A stretch of 5,127 nucleotides of DNA from Methanobrevibacter sp. (lineage in GTDB: Archaea; Methanobacteriota; Methanobacteria; Methanobacteriales; Methanobacteriaceae). The position numbers and the translations under genes are program-made. Below the pieces are notes generated by a model that saw only the letters and a program-made list of their open reading frames with translations, ran no database searches and was not told where the DNA came from. Location of the stretch: contig JADLKP010000137.1 of assembly GCA_016838945.1 (NCBI GenBank), positions 1 through 5,127 of the forward strand, given 5' to 3'. Of this stretch, positions 1 to 5,127 are shown piece by piece; position 1 is the stretch's first letter; every line of letters starts with the position of its first letter.

Positions 1-6
1 CGATTA

Positions 7-44
7 AATAATTAGGTGTTAAACTTTCTACTTTCCTAATTATT
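7..44. repeat. AT-rich 10-bp inverted repeat
   Basis: AATAATTAGG (7-16) and CCTAATTATT (35-44) are perfect complements separated by 18 nt. It could be an operator-like or structural site, or chance in AT-rich sequence. No adjacent gene is visible to give it a role. Confidence 0.5.
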
Positions 45-76
45 CGCACAAAGGGTCAAAATATCACAATCCGTAA

Positions 77-90
77 AAAAAATATTTTTT
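77..90. repeat. A/T palindrome with A and T runs
   Basis: Six A, then TA, then six T form a perfect 14-bp palindrome, extended by two more A on the left. The stem would be weak and has no GC part, so a terminator call is not justified. Such runs can bend DNA. Confidence 0.45.
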
Positions 91-143
91 GCCTGAAGTC
101 AAATGGTCGTTTTGATGTTTGGCACGGTCGGTCTTACACTTGC

Positions 144-274
144 ACCTAACGGTCTCGGCTATGCGTAGTGCGGGCTTACAAGGCACTTCACTGTCCGCTT
201 GCCTAAGAGTTTATTTAATGTAATTACCTCCATATCAGTATTTTCTACCGTATTACGTATAGCCAATGTTGGTT
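144..274 (-). repeat. attC-like recombination site (131 bp) after the PHP-ATPase gene
   Basis: On the plus strand the site begins ACCTAAC (144-150), a perfect RYYYAAC, and ends GTTGGTT (268-274), one mismatch from GTTRRRY. In the gene direction the 3' core is therefore GTTAGGT. The inverse core begins 11 nt after the stop codon of the PHP-ATPase. The arms GGCTATGCGTA (157-167) and TACGTATAGCC (254-264) pair at 10 of 11 positions with one G-T. The spacers are 6 and 3 nt, close to the other two sites. The interior is AT-rich on the right and carries a small stem AGGCA/TGCCT (181-185 and 200-204). The near-identical length to the sites at 3112 and 4103 is the best support for a common family. 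Confidence 0.66.
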
Positions 275-285
275 GCTGGCTTTTT

Positions 286-2934
286 TTATATTCCATAGAT
301 TTCTTGTCTTTGTTTGAACGCACTTTTACCACCTTCAAGGATTTCACAACAAATCTCTCGTGTCGCTTTACGGTCAACTGAACCTTCGCTCATTATGTGT
401 GATTTGACACTCGTACTTTTAAGTGGTATTATCAATTCAGCATCACCCAATACGGCAATGTTCGGATTGTGAGTTACAATGATCACTTGCCGAGCTTCTT
501 TAATCTTTCTGAGGTTTATGACAATTGTTTTAAAAATAAATTCGCTATCAAGATTATCTTCTGGCTGGTCAATGATTAAGGGTTTCTTGCTCTTTGAAAG
601 CATGAGAATTGCAAGTAAAACAGATTGCTGTTGACCAAGTGAAAGTTGTGAGATTGACTTGGAGTTTCTTACCGTATTTCCTTCGTCATCCTTAAAAATC
701 TTTGTTACAGTGATACTGGGCAAATCATCATACTCAATGCTTTCAAAAACTTCATACTTATGTTCGTCCTTTAGTCTTTGAATCAATGTTGATATCTCAG
801 GACCCGTTAGAAGCTGGTTTCCATTTGAGTCAAGTATTGATTGAAGCCTTGCACGGTCGTTTTTCAAGGCGGCTTCTGCCAATTCCAAAGGAGTGATTTG
901 TTTTACAACTTGAGGTGATTTGGGGACTTGAGAAGTTCTCCAATCCATTAATGACTTCAAGTCATTTTCAAAGGCAGTTGAATATTTTCCTTTTTCATAT
1001 TTTACGTCAATAAAGAGACCATCAAGAGTGTTCTTTAAGTTGCTGTTTATTGTCTGAGCGAAGGCAAAACGCTGATAGTAAACTTTGTCCTTTAGTGACT
1101 TTCTTTCCTGTATTAACTCCTTCCTTTCCTTTTCATATTGCTCAAGTTGCTTTTTGCTAGCTTCTAGCTTTTTAACACGAGCGGTGTAATGAATAATGTC
1201 TTTGGAAATTTGATTGATCTTACCTAAGTCAAAAGGGATACCTTGGTCTTCTAACTCCTTCTTTTTTGCATCTATTTTACTTTGAATTTCCTTTTCCTTT
1301 TCTGACCAAGATTTTAATTGAGTCTTTAAATCTTCAACTTTCTCCGTAAGGGCATCATTTAATTCAGTAGACTTTTCTTTAACTATTACTGAAAACTCCG
1401 AAACAATTTCTTTGACACGATTAAAGAAATCCTTGCCCACGACAATTTCATCTTCCGATAGACTTTCAAAAGATTCAAAAGTTGAGCTATCATTTAGGAT
1501 TTCTCGGTAGGTTTTAATCAGATTTTTTAAATCTTCGATTAAAGAGGCTCTAATCTCTCTTTCTTTAATAAGTGCGTTTTGAAATTTAACTAAATCGCCT
1601 GCTTTTTCTTTTTGTAAACTGGCAAGTTTCTTTTGTTCGTTTAATAGTGCCTTTTTTGTCTCAGGAAGACCTAGTAATTCAATTCGAAGCTTTTTAGATT
1701 CGCTTTGATTCTCTATTAGCTTTTCAACCACGTCTTTTTCTTCTGACTTAAGGATTGAAAGCTCTAAAAAAGAGTCTAAAAATGTTACTAATACACCTGG
1801 GTTTTCATCACTATGTTGAATTGTACTCGCAGTTTCACCTTGACCATAGCTTTCAATATCAACTTTGGTTATGCCGTTAATAGGGTCTGAAATGTTCTGT
1901 AAGCTGTCATTTTTATCTCTTCTAAATTCGATTATTTGACCTGCTTCATCTTCATAAACTAACTTTATTTCTTGTGGCCACACATCGGAATCAACAACCC
2001 TTGCTTTTGAAGTATTGCCTGACGCTTCTCTAATAGCTTCAAGTAAGGTAGACTTTCCTGCCCCACGACTTCCTATTATACAAGTTAGATTGGAACTTAA
2101 ATCTATCTGAACATTGTCTAGTAAACCGCCATCAAGTTTAATACTTCGAAGAACGGGTCGCTGTTCAGGGATAAGATCTTCTAATCTAATTCTAGACTCA
2201 TGACTTAAAAGAGCAATTTTAAAAGAGTGAAAATTGAGTTCATCGACTTTAATTCTAGTAAGTTTTTTTTCACCATCTGCGTTAACGCCTAGTTTATCTA
2301 ATGTGTGAGAATCAGAGGACATGAGTTTTGGCAAATCAATGTTCACATCTAATGATAAATGCTCTCTTCTTAATTTAATCAACCTTTTTCGATTGTCGTC
2401 TGTGTCTTTATCAGTGTAATGGTCCACACTGACTTTAGAAGAAATTTCTAACCCTTTTAAGTTTGGTTGCTTCAATACTTCTTCGATCTGAGGTCCGAAT
2501 CTGCCAATTGTTTTTTCAAATCCTGATTCAAGTTCAATATGAGCTAGTACTCCTATTCCACCATGCTGATTTGCTAAGTCTAGACATTCTGCGATACCTT
2601 GATTACATGTTTTTCTATCTTCACTTATTGTTAGTTTCCCAAAGAAATCTCTAAGATTTTTAAAGGTCTCGAAATAAAGAAGTAGGTGACCTTGTGTCGT
2701 GCTTACTTCAATGCCTGGGATTACCAATATTGGTTTTCCTTGTGCATAATTCAGAGCCGTGTTAACATTCTGAATTTCGTTGTGGTCGGTAATGCTTATT
2801 ATCCCTAAACTTTTCTCAATTGCTTTGTCAACAATGGCTTCAGGTGTCATTGTGTGGTCAGTCACATCATAAGAGCCGAACTCACCAAACGAATGAATAT
2901 GTAAATCTGCTCTTAAAAATCTTGCTCCTGTCAT
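286..2934 (-). CDS. PHP domain-SMC/ABC ATPase fusion (TrlF-like), candidate defence protein
   Basis: The 882-residue protein joins an N-terminal PHP metal-dependent phosphoesterase domain (about 7-215) to an SMC/Rad50-type ABC ATPase. The PHP metal ligands all appear present: DLHIHS (H12, H14), TDHN (D50, H51), E76 in PGIEVS, H83, H132 in LAH, and SSDSH (D208, H210). The ATPase has Walker A GSRGAGKST (288-296), a Q-loop-like YGQGE (363-367), a charged coiled-coil region from about 390 to 620, signature LSLGQQ (764-769), Walker B and D-loop LIIDQPEDNLD (786-796), and H-loop VTHNP (820-824). The usual Glu after the Walker B Asp is Gln790, with Glu792 nearby. There is no Cys between 286 and 861, so no Rad50-type zinc hook. 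The start is fixed because the first PHP motif is at residue 10; the upstream is A-rich without a Shine-Dalgarno. The stop is 11 nt before an attC-like site. Known of the family: PHP domains hydrolyse phosphoesters, including nucleic acids, and ABC-nuclease fusions are common in bacterial conflict systems. Inferred: a cytoplasmic ATP-gated nuclease used against phage or other foreign DNA/RNA. Domain calls are strong; the role is not proven. Confidence 0.93.
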   Translation of the reverse strand: MTGARFLRADLHIHSFGEFGSYDVTDHTMTPEAIVDKAIEKSLGIISITDHNEIQNVNTALNYAQGKPILVIPGIEVSTTQGHLLLYFETFKNLRDFFGKLTISEDRKTCNQGIAECLDLANQHGGIGVLAHIELESGFEKTIGRFGPQIEEVLKQPNLKGLEISSKVSVDHYTDKDTDDNRKRLIKLRREHLSLDVNIDLPKLMSSDSHTLDKLGVNADGEKKLTRIKVDELNFHSFKIALLSHESRIRLEDLIPEQRPVLRSIKLDGGLLDNVQIDLSSNLTCIIGSRGAGKSTLLEAIREASGNTSKARVVDSDVWPQEIKLVYEDEAGQIIEFRRDKNDSLQNISDPINGITKVDIESYGQGETASTIQHSDENPGVLVTFLDSFLELSILKSEEKDVVEKLIENQSESKKLRIELLGLPETKKALLNEQKKLASLQKEKAGDLVKFQNALIKEREIRASLIEDLKNLIKTYREILNDSSTFESFESLSEDEIVVGKDFFNRVKEIVSEFSVIVKEKSTELNDALTEKVEDLKTQLKSWSEKEKEIQSKIDAKKKELEDQGIPFDLGKINQISKDIIHYTARVKKLEASKKQLEQYEKERKELIQERKSLKDKVYYQRFAFAQTINSNLKNTLDGLFIDVKYEKGKYSTAFENDLKSLMDWRTSQVPKSPQVVKQITPLELAEAALKNDRARLQSILDSNGNQLLTGPEISTLIQRLKDEHKYEVFESIEYDDLPSITVTKIFKDDEGNTVRNSKSISQLSLGQQQSVLLAILMLSKSKKPLIIDQPEDNLDSEFIFKTIVINLRKIKEARQVIIVTHNPNIAVLGDAELIIPLKSTSVKSHIMSEGSVDRKATREICCEILEGGKSAFKQRQEIYGI

Positions 2935-2953
2935 GATTGTTGTTTTTTAGCTT

Positions 2954-3090
2954 GCCACCAACGGGCTGGAGCTTGGCGCAGTGCTTCTAGATAATTTAAA
3001 TTATTCTCCGGAGCATTGCGCCAAGCTAATGATGTGCGAAGTCCGCGAAGTGGCGAGCACGTCATGAGCGGAGCTCCAGCCCGATGTGGC
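2954..3090 (-). repeat. Second, GC-rich attC-like or REP-like palindrome; three-way-junction fold
   Basis: This 137-bp structure abuts the previous site and ends about 20 nt before the PHP-ATPase start codon. The outer arms CGGGCTGGAGCT (2962-2973) and AGCTCCAGCCCG (3072-3083) are perfect complements. The ends GCCACCAAC (2954-2962) and GATGTGGC (3083-3090) resemble degenerate core boxes. Two hairpins sit inside. AGCTTGGCGCAGTGCT (2970-2985) pairs with 3012-3027 at 15 of 16 positions plus one G-T pair, over a loop holding the perfect palindrome ATAATTTAAATTAT (2991-3004). ATGATGTGC (3029-3037) pairs with GCACGTCAT (3057-3065) at 8 of 9 positions. AGCT at 2970-2973 is shared by two stems, so the folds compete. 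It lacks the unequal spacers of the other sites. It may therefore be a diverged attC of a geneless cassette, or a separate REP/MITE-type repeat inserted beside one. Confidence 0.55.
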
Positions 3091-3121
3091 GAAAGGAGCG
3101 AAGCGTATTTCGCCACATCGG
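3081..3121. repeat. Perfect 14-bp hairpin joining two tandem sites
   Basis: CCGATGTGGCGAAA (3081-3094) and TTTCGCCACATCGG (3108-3121) are exact complements around a 13-nt loop. The hairpin is built from the facing ends of the two attC-like structures, so it overlaps both. It has no following T run on either strand and is not a convincing intrinsic terminator. Confidence 0.85.
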
Positions 3122-3243
3122 ATGGCGGTATGAAATCGTTGGGGATTGCGGGCTACTTTCCTGTCCAGCTACACCGAAGTTGATGCGTGGCAGAATGTGC
3201 GCGTAACTAATTAGTCCCCAATGTTTTATACCGAATGTTGGGC
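3112..3243 (-). repeat. attC-like recombination site (132 bp) after the exported-protein gene
   Basis: This inverted repeat ends in GTTGGGC (3237-3243) on the plus strand, so the 5' inverse core in the gene direction is a perfect GCCCAAC, 8 nt after the stop codon. The arms CGGTATGAAATCGTTGGGGA (3126-3145) and TCCCCAATGTTTTATACCG (3215-3233) pair with one bulged base, like the extrahelical bases of attC. The opposite end, where the core should lie (about 3112-3119, GCCACATC), is degenerate and does not match RYYYAAC. It is also one arm of the hairpin at 3081-3121. The spacers are about 6-7 nt versus 3. It shares TGCGGGCT and CTGTCC, in the same order, with the site at 144-274, which argues for one element family. 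Confidence 0.6.
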
Positions 3244-3251
3244 ACAGTAAT

Positions 3252-4085
3252 TTATTGTAAATCTGATTCATAGATACTATTGTCATGCAATAAATTTACA
3301 AATCTTTGTCTTTCAAATTCCCAATGTTTGTCTTTGCGTAATTTTTCAACTATTATTTGTTCTATTTCTTCATCTTTATATTTCAACAGTTCTTCAATCA
3401 CTTGATAATACGGTGTTACACCAACATTTTTAAAATCTGTCGTTTGAAAATATTTAATCAATGCAGGTTTTAATTTTTCCACATAATCTGCTTTATACCA
3501 GTTTGATAAATAAAAAATTGCTTGTCTATTATTTTTCTCAAAGGCAAGAAATTCAATCTGTTTATTATAAGACTTTGCATATATTCTATTGTCTAATGCT
3601 CTTAAAATCAAAAGCCAATCAGAATTTGCATTATATAATGTCAGACTGTCAAGTTTAAATAAAACTGAATCTTTTGCTTTGTCCTTAAAATCAAGAGAAT
3701 TCCAATATCTGTGGTAGAACTCACTTGAAATATTATCATTGCCTTTAATATCAATCGAGTATGTAGTTACCTCAGCATCATTATTTAAAAATGATTGATA
3801 AATGGAATCAAGTCTAAAATATTTTCTGTCAATCAATGCCCAACCTGCATAGCAACGTACTACCGCATTATTATGATTTGTCAATTTAATTAATTCATTA
3901 TTGTCCGCAATTTGGGTAAGAGTCAGATAATCATGATACAATTTACTCTTAGTCGAACCAAATCCAATATGCTCGTATTGAACTTCATTTGTCGAAATAA
4001 ACTGTTTTACAATCTCATCAACAGATTGCGAATATGAAAATCCACTAAGAATTAAGAACCAAATTAATGTAAATATCTGTCGCAT
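3252..4085 (-). CDS. Exported protein of unknown function with a HEAT-like stretch
   Basis: I do not recognise this 277-residue protein as a named family. Residues 1-19 form a classical signal peptide: Arg2, a hydrophobic core (IFTLIWFLILSGF), then SYS|QS with small residues at -3 and -1 and Gln at +1, a frequent Bacteroidota cleavage pattern. There is no lipobox Cys, so it is probably periplasmic or secreted and soluble. Residues about 60-87 (ELIKLTNHNNAVVRCYAGWAL) resemble one HEAT repeat, with the typical N-x-x-V-R and Y-A-x-x-A-L spacing. Later helices (about 185-213 and 226-267) could be degenerate repeats, giving an alpha-solenoid for protein binding; this is inference. No catalytic motif is seen. 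The ATG lies 17 nt after the core GTTGGGC of the site at 4103-4234, with an AAAAAGAC leader. The stop is only 8 nt before GCCCAAC of the next site, so the gene fills its cassette tightly. It has no own promoter that I can see. Confidence 0.85.
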   Translation of the reverse strand: MRQIFTLIWFLILSGFSYSQSVDEIVKQFISTNEVQYEHIGFGSTKSKLYHDYLTLTQIADNNELIKLTNHNNAVVRCYAGWALIDRKYFRLDSIYQSFLNNDAEVTTYSIDIKGNDNISSEFYHRYWNSLDFKDKAKDSVLFKLDSLTLYNANSDWLLILRALDNRIYAKSYNKQIEFLAFEKNNRQAIFYLSNWYKADYVEKLKPALIKYFQTTDFKNVGVTPYYQVIEELLKYKDEEIEQIIVEKLRKDKHWEFERQRFVNLLHDNSIYESDLQ

Positions 4086-4102
4086 AGTCTTTTTATTATT
4101 GT

Positions 4103-4234
4103 GCCCAACGGTTTGGGTATTGCCGAAGGCGGGGATTTTTAGCGCAAAAGTTCAAACGAAGGACGAATGTTGAACCTTGCACAAATGTCCAATCGAAGTC
4201 GTTCAGCCCCGCTTTTGGCAATACCTTGTTGTAC
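4103..4234 (-). repeat. attC-like recombination site (132 bp) after the adenylyltransferase gene
   Basis: This is a long imperfect inverted repeat filling the gap between two genes. On the plus strand it begins GCCCAAC (4103-4109) and ends GTTGTAC (4228-4234). Read in the gene direction, the 3' core is GTTGGGC, a full match to integron GTTRRRY, and the 5' inverse core GTACAAC has one mismatch to RYYYAAC. The inner arms GGTATTGCCGAAGGCGGGG (4116-4134) and CCCCGCTTTTGGCAATACC (4207-4225) pair at 17 of 19 positions, with the other two as G-T pairs. The unpaired spacers are unequal: 6 nt on one side and 2 on the other. The loop region holds a weaker secondary stem (around 4161-4170 and 4181-4190). 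Size and layout agree with long attC sites; an unrelated intergenic palindrome family is the alternative. Confidence 0.68.
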
Positions 4235-4245
4235 GACGTAGTTAT

Positions 4246-5106
4246 TTATTTAGTTTTTAATTCGTCCAAATATTTTCGTATGTCTTTTTCTAATTTTTTG
4301 GGATAATCATAATTTAGTTTTTTCGATAATTCAGTTCCAATTTTTGAAACTAAATCAGCCATTGCAAATAAAGCATCCCAATTATCATTTTTTTTACTTC
4401 CTGAAAATGTTTGTTCTATTGTTTCCCACAAATCGGTAGTCAGGTATTTTTTAAAAAGTCTGCCGTATTTATTGGTTGTAATATTCCAATTATGTTCGCT
4501 TGAAATGTACCATTCGATTAAAGGGATTAAATAGTCTGTTCGGATATTATTTTCAGTCATAAACTTTGTATAAAACAAGTCATCCCTAATAATACATTTT
4601 GCGGTATGAGCAATGTCCCACCAAAAGTCATTTAAAACTTGTTTGAATTTTTTTTCTGTAGGTTTTTTTATTATAAAAATCTGGTGAGTAGGCTTTTTTA
4701 GACTATTTGTTAGCCCTTCTTTATCCACCAAAACTTTATAGCCAATATCCCAATCTTCGTGTAATTCATTTTTTTTTGCGTCAAGTAAAAATTCGGGTTT
4801 GCTGTATAATTTGAAATCTACTTTGACATAGTCAGCATATAAAACCATTTTCATAGCGTGTTTACCTTCGAAATAGGTTTCGTCTTCTTCAACCATTGCA
4901 ATTGGATTTCCAAAATTTTCTGTCCAAGTATTGTCTGAAATATATTTGGCGTTATTTTCGAATATAAGTTCAATGTCTAAGTCGCTAAAATCGTCAACAG
5001 GTGCTAATGGATTTACAAGTGAACTTGTCAATAATACTGCTCTTATGTCTCGGTTATTTTTAGACCAATCAATTATTGCTTTTAGTTTTTCGTCACGAAC
5101 TTTCAT
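4246..5106 (-). CDS. aadS: AadS-like aminoglycoside 6-adenylyltransferase (streptomycin resistance)
   Basis: The 286-residue protein has the length and layout of the ANT(6) family, which transfers AMP from ATP to the 6-hydroxyl of streptomycin in the cytoplasm. The nucleotidyltransferase core is visible: LLTSSLVNP (25-33) in place of the more usual G-S-R-x-N-P, then DFSDLDIELIF (39-49) with the metal-binding pair D42 and D44, and KVDFKLYS (95-102) with the probable third Asp, D97. The C-terminal helical part (about 155-286), including FWWDIAHTAKC and the SSEHNWNITTNKYGRLFKKYL region, matches my memory of AadS from Bacteroides and flavobacteria. The SSL version of the active-site loop also occurs, as I recall, in AadS itself, so it need not mean loss of activity. 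The ATG at 5106 fits the family's N-terminus. The stop is 11 nt before the attC-like end at 4234. It has no own promoter in view; the 21 bases upstream reach the window edge. Family confidence is high; the exact name and active resistance are inference. Confidence 0.9.
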   Translation of the reverse strand: MKVRDEKLKAIIDWSKNNRDIRAVLLTSSLVNPLAPVDDFSDLDIELIFENNAKYISDNTWTENFGNPIAMVEEDETYFEGKHAMKMVLYADYVKVDFKLYSKPEFLLDAKKNELHEDWDIGYKVLVDKEGLTNSLKKPTHQIFIIKKPTEKKFKQVLNDFWWDIAHTAKCIIRDDLFYTKFMTENNIRTDYLIPLIEWYISSEHNWNITTNKYGRLFKKYLTTDLWETIEQTFSGSKKNDNWDALFAMADLVSKIGTELSKKLNYDYPKKLEKDIRKYLDELKTK

Positions 5107-5127
5107 TTTTACGAGGTGGGTTTTACT

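Larger units (their letters stand above)
1..143. other. Non-coding stretch, probable start of the next cassette
   Basis: No coding region can be supported here on either strand, and no ATG-initiated frame begins on the minus strand within a distance like those seen in the other two cassettes (17-21 nt after the core). The stretch is AT-rich and contains two simple palindromic elements, listed separately. If the array continues leftwards, its next gene starts outside the window, after an unusually long leader, or this is the array's end. Confidence 0.5.

Noticed and set aside
159..377. 72-residue minus-strand frame
   Set aside because: It overlaps the end of the PHP-ATPase in another frame and runs through the attC-like site; its composition follows the repeat.
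199..381. 60-residue plus-strand frame
   Set aside because: Antisense to the PHP-ATPase tail and the repeat; no family resemblance.
1300..1750. Rad50-type zinc hook in the ATPase coiled coil
   Set aside because: No CxxC and no cysteine at all occurs in the coiled-coil region of the protein.
2463..2654. 63-residue plus-strand frame
   Set aside because: Lies wholly antisense inside the PHP domain coding region; a shadow frame.
3081..3121. Intrinsic terminator
   Set aside because: The stem is perfect, but neither strand has a T run after it, and it is better explained as facing ends of two repeats.
2934..3251. CRISPR array
   Set aside because: The repeats are inverted, not regularly spaced direct repeats, and there are no cas genes.
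3062..3286. 74-residue minus-strand frame
   Set aside because: Overlaps the end of the exported-protein gene and both tandem repeats; an opening in repeat sequence rather than a gene.
3461..3658. 65-residue plus-strand frame
   Set aside because: Antisense inside the exported-protein gene, with no supporting motif.
4086..4245. Bacteroidota-type promoter (TTTG / TAnnTTTG) ahead of the exported-protein gene
   Set aside because: No pair of elements with proper spacing was found; the gap is taken up by the inverted repeat, and the genes appear promoterless.

Overview
The window looks like a piece of a Bacteroidota accessory region. It is AT-rich, the start codons are preceded by A-rich stretches rather than clear Shine-Dalgarno sequences, the middle gene has a flavobacterial-style signal peptide (ending SYS|QS), and the right-hand gene resembles AadS, a streptomycin adenylyltransferase known from Bacteroides and flavobacteria. 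This assignment rests on protein resemblance from memory, not on a search.

All three genes lie on the minus strand. In reading order from the right: 5106-4246, an AadS-like aminoglycoside 6-adenylyltransferase; 4085-3252, an exported protein of unknown function with one HEAT-like stretch; 2934-286, an 882-residue fusion of a PHP phosphoesterase domain to an SMC/ABC-type ATPase (TrlF-like), a plausible single-gene conflict or phage-defence protein. They share no pathway. What links them is architecture: every gene ends 8-11 nt before a long imperfect inverted repeat, and the second and third start 17-21 nt after one.

Three of these repeats are nearly the same length (131-132 bp: 144-274, 3112-3243, 4103-4234). 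Most of their ends match the integron attC core consensus RYYYAAC...GTTRRRY (GCCCAAC, GTTGGGC, ACCTAAC), each has an unpaired spacer inside the ends, and at least one arm carries a bulged base. I read the window as three promoterless gene cassettes in an integron-like array, all in the same direction. No integrase is visible, so the mobilising enzyme is inferred. Between the exported protein and the PHP-ATPase there are two such structures in tandem (3243-3112 and 3090-2954). They are separated by 21 nt, and their facing ends form a perfect 14-bp hairpin. The second one folds on paper into a three-way junction and is much more GC-rich than the genes.

The leftmost 143 bases hold no gene that I can support, only two AT-rich palindromes. 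They are probably the start of the next cassette.
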